DNA of 64,000 bases from CAYWXV01 sp964462535 (lineage in GTDB: Bacteria; Bacteroidota; Ignavibacteria; OLB7), in assembly GCA_964462535.1 (NCBI GenBank), contig CAYWXV010000017.1:7146-71145 (forward strand), written 5' to 3'. The position numbers were made by a program, and so were the translations under genes. Positions within the stretch are counted from its first letter, which is position 1, and each line of letters starts with the position of its first letter. Under the pieces are notes generated by a model. It was not told the DNA's origin. It saw only the letters and a list, made by a program, of their open reading frames with translations, and ran no database searches. This document shows positions 9,014-17,880 of the stretch, piece after piece.

Positions 9014-9327
9014 GTCACCGGATGCTACCACTCCCCGTTGTCGCGCGGATGAACGTGATGATGTCCGAGATTTCCGATGAGCTAAAATCAAGACGATCGG
9101 AAGGAAGAGTCTGATTGGGGAGCGGGGTCAGATGGTGATCTCCATCGCGATTTCGGAACGCGACCGCAGTCTGGTTGGCGAGATACCGGTTGGCCAACCA
9201 TCCCCTTGACTCTCTGGGATTCAATTCGTTGGTGCTGACGACCCTACGTCCGAAATACCAAGAAGCGCCCGGACGATATGCTCGTTCGGGCGCTTCTGTG
9301 ATACTTCACGTCGTTCAGACTCGGGTG
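9014..9327. other. Convergent intergenic region
   Basis: It lies between the ends of two genes pointing at each other. Apart from the hairpin at 9262-9296 I see no gene or RNA here. Confidence 0.5.
9262..9296. terminator. Hairpin terminator between convergent genes
   Basis: GAAGCGCCCGGACG pairs with CGTTCGGGCGCTTC across a seven-base loop, a 14-base stem with one mismatch. Moderately T-rich bases follow on the minus-strand side (TTGGTATTT). It probably ends the minus-strand anti-sigma gene and may serve both directions. Confidence 0.7.
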
Positions 9328-10806
9328 TCAGTCGTCCCCTCCCGCGCCACCATTGTCATCACCATTCCCTTCCTGCGATCCCCGTGGCGAGTCCCTCAGA
9401 GCGTTGTTCATCCGGTCGATTCGCTCTCTGACCTTCATGAGCCGCTCCTGGATCAATCGATTCAATTCGTCGAACTCGGCTGCGCGGTTGGGTATCTGAT
9501 CATTCGGACTAGTCGCGTCCTGATGCTGCGGCTGTGTTGGCTGCGGCGCCATCTGATCGGGCGTCGGGGACTGGGCGGTGTTGCTCGTGCGGGCGACATT
9601 GGCGCGGGGCGCCGACTGCATTACCCAGGCAGCACGCGGACGGGGTCCGCCACCTGCACCGATACTGATCGTCTGCGACGGCAACTCCGTCGGCGCGGCG
9701 ACCAGCTCGACCGGAGGCTCGGCAGGCAGTTCGGCAAAGGCAAACTGACCGATTGCTCGATAGGCGTTGGGGGCAATGCGAACCAACGGACCCTCGGTCA
9801 GATCGATCGCCACCACCAAGGGCACAGCGTTGTTCTGTACCAGGCTCGTCGTTCTGAGGAGTTCACCGTTCGGGGTCGAAATCAGGATGTACGGGGACTC
9901 TCTCTTTCCATCCAGCGCCGCAACGAGTTCCTCAAACGATTCGCGTGACCGTTCAACACCCTGCTTCGCGCGGATGATGGCCAGTTCCTCTTCGGCCTGT
10001 GCGATGCGCGTGCGGCACGCCTGCGTCACGTCGGCGCTTTCCATGCGTGCCAGCGACTGCAGGATGCGGAGACGGAGTTGCGGGACATTCGGGCTGACGG
10101 CGATCGCTCCGTCGTTCGAGCGGAGGACCACCAGCCGCGAGATCCGCATGAGTGAGTCGTAGCTGGGAATTGCACTCGGCTTCAGACGTGCCAGCTCCCG
10201 CACAAGATCTTCCTTCGGTGCCCCGGTATGAAGTGCGACTGCCAGAGAATCGGCACTCCGGGAAGCAACGGTGATGAAGCGTTCGCGAGCGGCATCGATC
10301 GGAAGCGTACCGTCGACGGCAAAGGTCACGAGCTCGCCGGCGGTCATCGGTGGAACGATGACGGACGAGGAGTCGAGGTTCACAACAGGAGTTGCCTGAA
10401 GACCGCTCACATATGGGGGGCGTGACGAAGGCGTGTTGTCAGTCGTCAACTGGCGCCCGGGCCAGATCATCACTCCAACCGTGACCGCAGCTGCCGTCAC
10501 CAGTCCACCAATACCGAGCGTTCCCCAGGAGCCGAGAATTCCCCCCTTTATACCGACCGATCCCGCCGCTGTCTTGATCGCTGAACCCGTAAGACGGGTG
10601 GCGATGATCATCGTGTCGGCCGAAAGGGGTACGGTGAGAGCGCTCGCCGAAATGTTCTCGACTGCCTTCAACTCCTCCAGATAGCGACGGGCATCGTCGC
10701 TCTCCGCAAGAAGACGCTCCGCCCCCACTCGATCGACGTCGTTCAATTCGCCGTCGAGATAGGCGGAAAGCAATCCCCGTTCGTTCTCTGTCAGCCTGTG
10801 ATTCAT
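9328..10806 (-). CDS. Putative anti-sigma factor with a long extracytoplasmic part
   Basis: A 492-residue protein. Residues 1-50 (LLSAYLDGELNDVDRVGAERLL) match the helical N-terminus of ECF anti-sigma factors, but the zinc-binding HxxxCxxC motif is absent. A hydrophobic segment (about 95-115, GLVTAAAVTVGVMIW) would cross the membrane. A roughly 280-residue region of unknown fold follows, then a Pro/Gln-rich stretch, a helical segment (FDELNRLIQERLMKVRERI) and a Gly/Asp-rich end. It lies 86 bases downstream of the ECF sigma gene, on the same strand, so it most likely holds that sigma factor inactive. The stimulus is unknown. Confidence 0.7.
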   Translation of the reverse strand: MNHRLTENERGLLSAYLDGELNDVDRVGAERLLAESDDARRYLEELKAVENISASALTVPLSADTMIIATRLTGSAIKTAAGSVGIKGGILGSWGTLGIGGLVTAAAVTVGVMIWPGRQLTTDNTPSSRPPYVSGLQATPVVNLDSSSVIVPPMTAGELVTFAVDGTLPIDAARERFITVASRSADSLAVALHTGAPKEDLVRELARLKPSAIPSYDSLMRISRLVVLRSNDGAIAVSPNVPQLRLRILQSLARMESADVTQACRTRIAQAEEELAIIRAKQGVERSRESFEELVAALDGKRESPYILISTPNGELLRTTSLVQNNAVPLVVAIDLTEGPLVRIAPNAYRAIGQFAFAELPAEPPVELVAAPTELPSQTISIGAGGGPRPRAAWVMQSAPRANVARTSNTAQSPTPDQMAPQPTQPQHQDATSPNDQIPNRAAEFDELNRLIQERLMKVRERIDRMNNALRDSPRGSQEGNGDDNGGAGGDD

Positions 10807-10892
10807 TGCAAGATTTCAGGGCTCTGATGTTCGTATCGAAGCATCAGGAACCATTCGTTCAGTAATCGGGGTCCCATTCGAAAGGCACGTCG

Positions 10893-11582
10893 TCAAGCCG
10901 GCATTCGACCATCCCTGATGTAGGGCATCAATACTTCGCGAAGTCGCTCGCGCCCGCGTGCCAGTCGCGACTTTATTGTCCCAACCTCTACCTCGAAGAT
11001 CTCCGCCAGTTCCTTGTACGACAGCTCCTCGACCTCACGGAGATGCAGGAGCATCTGCGTATGTCGCGGAAGGCTGTTCATGGCGCGACGGACGGCCAAT
11101 CGACGTTCGTCGGCATCGAGTGTCTGTTCGTTCTCACCTGCGGGATGGCGTCCATCGCCCCGTCCCATCCAGTCATCGAGAGAGAAGAACCTTCTGATCT
11201 TCGATCGTCGGAGCTCATCCCGGCAACGATTGATGGTGACGGTATAGAGGTAGGTCGAGAAGGATGCATCACCACGGAAGCGTCCGAGTGACAGATAGAC
11301 CTTGACGAAAATGTCCTGCGCAATATCCTCGACATCGGCATGGGCACCGAGCGTCGAGGTAACGAGTCGCAGGACTTTCTCACGGTAACGACGGACCAGT
11401 TCATCGAAGGCAATCGAATCCCCGTCGGAGGCAAGTTGCACAAGGCGACTGTCTTCGAGCATGGAGATCGGAGCCCCGCGGTCACTACTCGTCATGGTCT
11501 TCGAGGATCGTGTGACCGTGGATCCGTGCTGAAACTCGTGAATGTAGTCCAGGATAGCTGTTTCGTCTAGTACGAGCTTCAT
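10893..11582 (-). CDS. ECF-type RNA polymerase sigma factor
   Basis: A 229-residue sigma-70 family protein of the extracytoplasmic-function group. Region 2 is seen in FDELVRRYREKVLRLV and DIAQDIFVKVY...FSTYLYTVTINRCRDELRR. Region 4 is the helix-turn-helix near the end (LSYKELAEIFEVEVGTIKSRLARGRERL). The first 30-40 residues look atypical, so translation may start at the internal ATG at 11495 or 11462. It forms a pair with the anti-sigma-like gene downstream and faces the divergent T9SS coiled-coil gene across 157 bases, which is a plausible target promoter. Confidence 0.92.
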   Translation of the reverse strand: MKLVLDETAILDYIHEFQHGSTVTRSSKTMTSSDRGAPISMLEDSRLVQLASDGDSIAFDELVRRYREKVLRLVTSTLGAHADVEDIAQDIFVKVYLSLGRFRGDASFSTYLYTVTINRCRDELRRSKIRRFFSLDDWMGRGDGRHPAGENEQTLDADERRLAVRRAMNSLPRHTQMLLHLREVEELSYKELAEIFEVEVGTIKSRLARGRERLREVLMPYIRDGRMPA

Positions 11583-11739
11583 AGGGAAGCATCCGGAATG
11601 CCGGGAACATTGGTTGTGACGCGAAGGTGGGTAGGGTGTTCCCCGAATGCGGAACCTTCGGCCCTACGAGGCGTCCCAACGAATGATTCAGAAAGCAAAT
11701 AGCGATTTTCCGCTGCAAACTCACATTCGACCAATTGTC

Positions 11740-13329
11740 ATGAAGGCCCGCTCACTACTCGTTGCATCGCTCGCCCTCCTGATTGCATGCGCTCTTCCGA
11801 TCGCTGCGCAACAGACCCCTGAAACCCCGTCGACCGACACCACCAAGCAGAAGCGTATCCGCATTCGGATCAACGACAAGACCATCAACCTCGACTCCGC
11901 CAACACCCGGGCGTTCGAGACAGAGGATCTCGACTTCGACGACGTCGACATGGACTTCGACGGTGACTTCGACATGGACGTTCAGGTCGATTCGGCCAAT
12001 GGAAACTTCAACTTCCAGATGAACGGGAACTTCGATCAGGAGAAGTTCCAGCAGAAGATGCAGCAGTTCCAACAGAAGATGCAGCAGTTCCAGGAGAAGA
12101 TGCAGCAATGGCAGGAAAAGAATCAGGAGAAGATGCAGCAGTGGCAGCAGAAGCTGCAGGAGAAGATGAAGGACATGAATGTCGAGATGGAGTCGATGAA
12201 CGACGGCGGTGACGACAGCCATGTTCTTCGCTTCCGCTCCGGCGATTCGAACGTCGTTGTTATTGGGCGAACACGACGGCTGGGTATCGGGAACGGCGAC
12301 ATGAGTCAGGCCGTCGACGCGAACGCGAAGCAGATCAATGACATCACCAGCCGTATCAATGGCATTACACAGGAATTGAAGCGACTTCCGAAGAACGACC
12401 CGCGACGAGCAAAGCTGAATGAGGATCTGGATCGGACCCGTGCCGAACTGAAGGAGATCCAGGACCTGAACGGGCAACTGCAGATGATCATTGTCGACGG
12501 GAAGAGGGCCCTGGTCTTTGCGAACGGCGAAGGGAATGCATTCAGTGTTGGTGCGGACGGTGAGGGGTTTGCCTGGGCCAATGGTGATGGCGTATGGGGC
12601 AATAACGTAGATGGCGGCGAAGGCAACTCGGAAGATTGCTTCGTGGTCCACATGGACTGCGATACGTTGAAGGGGGGGGCCAAGGCGATGGCACTCGTCG
12701 CGCGAAGCAGACACGATGGCAAGGCGGCGAAGAACTTTATGATGAGAATCGAAGGTGACGATGCCGCCAGCGAATCCGTCACCCCTCGGCTGATGATCAA
12801 GACCATCACGTTCACGGGGGATCAGAACGCAATCTCCCCAACCGATCACGTCTTCAACGACCAGACTGTCCAGCTACATCGGAGCGAGGTGGTGATCGCC
12901 GGCGACACGATCGGCCTGGATGATGGAAGAGAGGGACAGACGGTAATTCGAATCGATCACGGTCAGTCGGCTGATGGGAAGACGCAGGTCGTAATCATGA
13001 CCCTCCGCAGAGGCGCCGGCAAGGATGCTGCAAGGAGCTCGTCGTCGCCATCGGCGCCAAGCGCCGCAGGATTCGCGCTTGGTGAGAACTTCCCGAACCC
13101 GGCTACGGAATCGACGACAATCGAGTACACAGCTCCCACGGCAGGCCATGTGAACATCGGCATCTTCGATAACACCGGCCGCCTCGTCAAGACCGTACTC
13201 GACAAGGATGTCGACGCCGGAACGGGCTCGATCGTCGTGAACACCAGCGACCTCCCCAGTGGCCTCTACCTCTATCGCATGGTCTCGGGGGGATACTCCG
13301 AGGCAAAGACCATGACGGTTGCGCGATAG
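11740..13329 (+). CDS. T9SS-exported protein with acidic stretch and Gln/Met-rich coiled coil
   Basis: A 529-residue protein starting with a signal peptide (MKARSLLVASLALLIA...AAQQ), which sets the start at 11740. An acidic run of Asp-Phe/Met-Asp steps (LDFDDVDMDFDGDFDMDVQV) precedes a strongly helical block of near-heptad repeats of QQKMQQF/W (about residues 103-145, DNA 12046-12170). A second helical segment follows (about 200-245). The C-terminus is a T9SS sorting domain (ENFPNPATESTTIEY ... LPSGLYLYRMVSGG ... KTMTVAR), so it should reach the outer surface. I recognise no family for the middle part. It diverges from the ECF sigma gene and may be controlled by it. Confidence 0.8.
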   Translation: MKARSLLVASLALLIACALPIAAQQTPETPSTDTTKQKRIRIRINDKTINLDSANTRAFETEDLDFDDVDMDFDGDFDMDVQVDSANGNFNFQMNGNFDQEKFQQKMQQFQQKMQQFQEKMQQWQEKNQEKMQQWQQKLQEKMKDMNVEMESMNDGGDDSHVLRFRSGDSNVVVIGRTRRLGIGNGDMSQAVDANAKQINDITSRINGITQELKRLPKNDPRRAKLNEDLDRTRAELKEIQDLNGQLQMIIVDGKRALVFANGEGNAFSVGADGEGFAWANGDGVWGNNVDGGEGNSEDCFVVHMDCDTLKGGAKAMALVARSRHDGKAAKNFMMRIEGDDAASESVTPRLMIKTITFTGDQNAISPTDHVFNDQTVQLHRSEVVIAGDTIGLDDGREGQTVIRIDHGQSADGKTQVVIMTLRRGAGKDAARSSSSPSAPSAAGFALGENFPNPATESTTIEYTAPTAGHVNIGIFDNTGRLVKTVLDKDVDAGTGSIVVNTSDLPSGLYLYRMVSGGYSEAKTMTVAR

Positions 13330-13351
13330 GATCGTGGCCACCTGAATACGA

Positions 13352-13389
13352 GAAGGGGCGTGCGTCGAGCAATCGACACACGCCCCTTC
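13352..13389. terminator. Bidirectional hairpin terminator
   Basis: GAAGGGGCGTG(C/T)GTCGA-type arms pair around a GCAA loop, giving a stem of about 17 bases between the convergent coiled-coil gene and the HAD hydrolase gene. U-tracts are weak on both sides, but the position and stability fit termination in both directions. Confidence 0.75.
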
Positions 13390-13406
13390 TCAATTATCAG
13401 CCGCTG

Positions 13407-14135
13407 TCATATTCGGTCGATCGTCTCGCTCATACGGTCCCAATGATCGACGACTGCGTCGGCAATCGATTCTCGATCCGTTGACGGGAGCCGCCCGGGG
13501 TCGCCGCAATAGAGGACCGCTTTCATTCCCGCCCCCTTTGCCCCGACGATATCGGTTCGTTCGATATCACCAATGTGAACGCTGTCAACCGTCTCATCAA
13601 CGTCCAGCAACTGAAACGCCCGGCGGAATGCTTCGGGATGAGGTTTTGCTACACCTGTCTCGTCGCTGAAGACGAAGGCGGAGAAGTGCCTTGCGATTCC
13701 CACCCGCTCCATCAGCTCTCGCAGAATCCGACCTGGGCTGAAGGCCGTGTCACTGATCAATGCCAGTGACGCGTGGCCTGCCAGATGCTCCAACGACTCG
13801 ACGACACCAGGAAGAAGTGCCGGTGGATGATGGAGGATTCCACGCTCAAAGACGTCGGCGATCGCTTCCATCCTTCTCTCGGACAATGATGAATCGAGAG
13901 ATGCGCAGAGTTCCCGCACCATTTCGAGCGACGTTGGGGTACGCTGGTGTTCCAGCCAGTGATGGTCGAAGTAGGACCAGAGCATCTTGAAGGCATTGCC
14001 GATCTGATCACGCGCGACAACAATACCCTCAGCTTCAAATCCCTGGACTACAGCCTCCAGTCGTTCTGCATTGCGGGCTTCGCCGTTCGATGCGTCGAAG
14101 ATTGTGTTCCAGAAATCGATGGTGATGACGCGCAT
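13407..14135 (-). CDS. HAD-superfamily hydrolase
   Basis: A 242-residue haloacid-dehalogenase-fold protein. Motif I is ITIDFWNT (Asp nucleophile, second acidic position replaced by W), motif II LISDT, motif III GVAKPHPE (Lys) and motif IV HIGDIERTD. The helical cap lies between motifs I and II (subclass I). Members are mostly phosphatases; the substrate is not predictable. The ATG at 14135 begins two bases after the sbcC stop, so it is the last gene of the envelope/repair operon. A TTG at 14141 overlapping sbcC is a less likely start. Confidence 0.85.
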   Translation of the reverse strand: MRVITIDFWNTIFDASNGEARNAERLEAVVQGFEAEGIVVARDQIGNAFKMLWSYFDHHWLEHQRTPTSLEMVRELCASLDSSLSERRMEAIADVFERGILHHPPALLPGVVESLEHLAGHASLALISDTAFSPGRILRELMERVGIARHFSAFVFSDETGVAKPHPEAFRRAFQLLDVDETVDSVHIGDIERTDIVGAKGAGMKAVLYCGDPGRLPSTDRESIADAVVDHWDRMSETIDRI

Positions 14136-14137
14136 GA

Positions 14138-17100
14138 TCAACCTGAGACGACCGTTGTTCCTTCGAGTCCGCTGGGCGGACTGACGATAAGCCTCCGCTG
14201 AATTCTGTCGCGGAGTTGACCGACGTGCGAGATAAGTCCGATCGCTCGTTCCGGTGTTGCAAGTCGCTCGAGCGAGTCAATGACCGTCTCGAGCAACTCG
14301 GCGTCGAGCGAGCCAAAGCCTTCATCAAGAAAGAAAAACTCCAGCGGACGACGTTCAAACTGGAGCGTATCGCTCAACGCGAGTGCGAGCGAGAGTGAGA
14401 CAAGGAATGTCTCGCCACCTGACAACGTTCCCGGATATCGCTCCCCCCCAAGGCGATTGTCCCCTATCACAAAACCATCGCTCCCACGTGCCATCACCTC
14501 GTATCGACCTCCAGTCAAACTGCCAAGCGTTCGTGTTGCGCGTCGACAGATTTCGGTGAGATGTTCATTCGCGACAAAGTTGACGAAGCCGTTGGCGCGC
14601 AGATACCGTTCGAGGCGCTCGTATCGCTTCGCCTGCTCCCCTTCTCTTCCCTTTGCCTCGTTTGCGTCGCGCCACTGAACGTTCTTCTCGCGCGCCGTGT
14701 TCAGATGTGACTGCAGAACGCTCAACTCCTTTGTCCATTGGTCGGCAGCCTCACTCGTCGTCCGTTCTTCGTTCTCCAGTCGATCGAGTTCTCCGCTTGA
14801 CATGGTACGATCGCCGATTCCGGAAATGAGTTCCCCCATCCGCTTGCTGGCGATTTCGAGCGCTGTGGTACGGGTCTGCAATTCCTGTCGTAGTGCCCGC
14901 ACGCTCTCTTCGTCGCGGACATCGTTGCCGACAGCCTCCGCGGATGAATAACCAGCACGCAACAGCGCCTGAGCTGCCTCAGCCCGGGCAAGCTCGAGAT
15001 CTGACGCAGACCGCTTCATGTGCCCATCGGCATTGGCCAGATCCTGTTCGGCACGTGCGCGGTTCTCCCTGCTCTGCTGCACGTCATGTTTCACGTTGTC
15101 GATAGTCTTCCGCAGAAGGTCTATCTCGTTGGCGCAATCGGCAATCAATCTCTCGATCGGAACATCCTGCCGCTCGGCATCGACGATCGTGATGATCATC
15201 CGGCGAACGTCCCTCTCCGCTTCGTCAATTGCATCACGCAGTCGCGCCGCATCCACTTCCACCCGGTCGTGCCGACGGAGCGTCTCCTCCCGGCGCGCTT
15301 CCAGTACTCGACGTCGGTCATCCAGTTCATCCTTGCGGCGTCGACGACTCTCGATGTTTGTACGCACATCACTCAGACGCGTCTCGCGCTCCTTGAAATC
15401 AGAGACCTCCCGTTCGGCTCCAGCGAGATCCCCCTTCGTCGAGAGTTGCACGATCGCGTCGTCGATTTCCTTCAAGCGTCGTTCATCGGTCTCCAGAGCA
15501 TCTCCATCCTTCTTCAACGCCTGTTGTTTCGCCTTCAGAATCCCCTGATCGTTGCCAAGGTCTACCTCCAGAGTCTGAGCACGCGCAACGAGTTCTGATC
15601 GCTCGTCGTTCTCTTTCTTCAATTGCGTCTTCAGAGACTCCAGATCCCGACTCAGCATCTCGACCTGCTGCGATGCTTCGCTTCTTCTACGCCGTGCGAC
15701 GTCTATCGATTCTTCTTCGGATTCAGGGAGGAGCGTTCGCAGTCGTGACGCGAGGATCTTGTTCTTCTCCCGCAACTCATCTGATCGGTCTTCGAGCGCC
15801 CCCTCCATCCCCCGCAGCTCCTCCCGCTTCGCTTTGTACTCGGCCCTCAACGCGGCGACCTCCTCTCCCTTCTTGCTCACGGCCGCCTCAGCCTGTCGTA
15901 CGACTTCCTTCGAAACACCTTCTCCCTTCACACCACGTTCATCGGGGCGTTCGTGGAACGGATAGGGGTGATGCGGCGAGCCACAAAGGGGACAGACCAC
16001 ACCCTCCACCAGCTTCTCGGAAAGTGTTGCGAGCGCCTCCCGATACATCATCGCATCCAGCTCTTCCCGTTTCCTGTTCAGAGACTTCTCCAGCGCAGCG
16101 TATTCGTCGCTTTCCTTCTGTCCCTGATTTGCCAGCAGTGTCAGGTTCCGCTTCCGCTCCTCGATTTTCTGTCGCTCGTCCCCCTCCTTCTTTGCGATCG
16201 CTGCGATGTCGATCGCCAGGCGTTCCAGCTCGTCCATGCCGTGAACGAGTTTGTCCGCACTCTCCTTCTCCTCACTCACTCGCTTCGACAGCTCGGCATC
16301 CCTTCGCTCGAGGTCGGCAATCGATGCGTTCCGGTCGTTGATGTTCTCCTTCAGACGCGAGAGCTCACGGGTCTTCTGCTCGATAGCGTTCACCAACGAT
16401 TCGACCGCCTTCGTATCGTTTTCATGTTGATCTCTCCGATCCCTGATCGCGGTGGCAATCGGACGTCGATCTCGCAGATGGTTTTCGATCGTGGTGATCC
16501 TGGTTCGCTCCGCCTCCGAGATCGCGTATTCTTTCTCCTGATCCTGAAGCCTGACTATCTCATCCCGGATAGTCTTCTCCTCGTTTCGTGCGGCGTCGAC
16601 ATCTCCCTCCAGCTTCTTCAACGCTTCCTGTTCGGAAGCTAACGTGGTTGAGACCGTGTTGTACTCCCTTCTCTGCTTCGTGAGATTCTCTTCGATCCCA
16701 CGAGCGCGCTCCAGTTCGCGGCGTTGATCTTCCAATTGTGGAAGCCGCTCCTTCTCCTGCGCGGCAATCTCCTCCAACGCTCTCTCAGCGTTCTCCGCCG
16801 CCGCCGAAGCCTGTTGGTGACGCACGCCTGCCTCGCGATGCGCGTCCTCCGCCTTGCGGCTCCGTTCTTCACTATCGGCAACGGCCTCCAGAATGGGAAG
16901 AAGGGCTCTGGCGCGATCGGCCCTATCCAGTTCTCCTTCGATGCGTCGAATCCGTTCGAGCGATTCCTCTCGCTCATGTTCCGATAGACGGAATCGACTC
17001 AGCTCCGTGATGAGTGCAAACAGTTCGCGGGCCTGTTTATGGGCATCGGCGGCGGTGCGTGCCAGGTCACTGCTGCGACGCCATTCCAACTCAGCGGCAG

Positions 17101-17773
17101 TCGCCTGCTTCTCGAGATCGGTGACCGCATCATCGTTGTAGTCGGCAAGGAGTGCCAACCGTTCTTCTATGATTCGAATGTCACCCGATTTCTGATCACG
17201 TCGCGCGCGAAGGGTCTTGGTCAGGCGATCACCAAGATGCTCGAGGCTGAACAGGCGCTCGAGCATTCGACTGCGATCGGTCGCCTTGAGGGAAAGGAAG
17301 TCGGAGAACGCTCCCTGCGGAAGAACAACGGCACGGAGGAAATCATCGGCATTGATACCGAGAATCTCCTGCACGTATCCATTCACCTCGCGTGCTTTCT
17401 CAACGACCGGCGTGGGGTTATCGTCGGCATCAAACTCGCTCAGCCGAAGACGACGAGCCTCGACGCCCCCGGTTTTCGACTTGCGGTAGTGACGCTCCAC
17501 CCTGTACCGTTTGCGATCGGTGCCGTCGCTGACCTCGAACGTAAACGAGACTGAACACTCCTCCTCTCGCTCATTGATGAAGCCGCCACGATTCGCCGAG
17601 CGACGCACAGTTCCATAGAGGGCAAGCGTGATGGCATCAAGAATGGTCGACTTTCCACTACCGGTCGGACCGAATATTCCGAAGAGACCATCGCGGACGA
17701 GATCGCCGAAATCGATGGAGACGTTCTTCCGGAAGCTGTTGAGTCCGGCGATGTCTAGGCGAATGGGCTTCAT
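14138..17773 (-). CDS. sbcC: Exonuclease SbcCD subunit C (ATPase)
   Basis: A 1211-residue SMC-like ATPase, partner of SbcD in cleaving DNA hairpins and double-strand ends. The Walker A motif GPTGSGKST is at 35-43 and the zinc hook CPLC at Cys594-Cys597, almost exactly central. The arms are long charged coiled coils. The ABC signature LSGGETFLVSLSLAL and Walker B FFLDEGFGSLD are near the C-terminus. Length is a little above the usual 1000-1050. It sits 107 bases after sbcD and is followed directly by the HAD gene. Confidence 0.95.
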   Translation of the reverse strand: MKPIRLDIAGLNSFRKNVSIDFGDLVRDGLFGIFGPTGSGKSTILDAITLALYGTVRRSANRGGFINEREEECSVSFTFEVSDGTDRKRYRVERHYRKSKTGGVEARRLRLSEFDADDNPTPVVEKAREVNGYVQEILGINADDFLRAVVLPQGAFSDFLSLKATDRSRMLERLFSLEHLGDRLTKTLRARRDQKSGDIRIIEERLALLADYNDDAVTDLEKQATAAELEWRRSSDLARTAADAHKQARELFALITELSRFRLSEHEREESLERIRRIEGELDRADRARALLPILEAVADSEERSRKAEDAHREAGVRHQQASAAAENAERALEEIAAQEKERLPQLEDQRRELERARGIEENLTKQRREYNTVSTTLASEQEALKKLEGDVDAARNEEKTIRDEIVRLQDQEKEYAISEAERTRITTIENHLRDRRPIATAIRDRRDQHENDTKAVESLVNAIEQKTRELSRLKENINDRNASIADLERRDAELSKRVSEEKESADKLVHGMDELERLAIDIAAIAKKEGDERQKIEERKRNLTLLANQGQKESDEYAALEKSLNRKREELDAMMYREALATLSEKLVEGVVCPLCGSPHHPYPFHERPDERGVKGEGVSKEVVRQAEAAVSKKGEEVAALRAEYKAKREELRGMEGALEDRSDELREKNKILASRLRTLLPESEEESIDVARRRRSEASQQVEMLSRDLESLKTQLKKENDERSELVARAQTLEVDLGNDQGILKAKQQALKKDGDALETDERRLKEIDDAIVQLSTKGDLAGAEREVSDFKERETRLSDVRTNIESRRRRKDELDDRRRVLEARREETLRRHDRVEVDAARLRDAIDEAERDVRRMIITIVDAERQDVPIERLIADCANEIDLLRKTIDNVKHDVQQSRENRARAEQDLANADGHMKRSASDLELARAEAAQALLRAGYSSAEAVGNDVRDEESVRALRQELQTRTTALEIASKRMGELISGIGDRTMSSGELDRLENEERTTSEAADQWTKELSVLQSHLNTAREKNVQWRDANEAKGREGEQAKRYERLERYLRANGFVNFVANEHLTEICRRATRTLGSLTGGRYEVMARGSDGFVIGDNRLGGERYPGTLSGGETFLVSLSLALALSDTLQFERRPLEFFFLDEGFGSLDAELLETVIDSLERLATPERAIGLISHVGQLRDRIQRRLIVSPPSGLEGTTVVSG

Positions 17774-17880
17774 GCGGACACGCGCGGGGATCCGCGATCC
17801 GAAGGAAATAATTGACGAAGGATCGGAACGATGTGATGCTGAAAGGTGGCTTGTAGTTCAGCTTCCGTTCGCTGAACAAG

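Noticed and set aside
11755..12849. A 364-residue minus-strand frame rich in Leu/His/Val
   Set aside because: It is the mirror of the repetitive coiled-coil gene; its Leu-rich pattern comes from the Gln/Lys/Met codons on the other strand, and it has no signal, domain or ribosome binding site.
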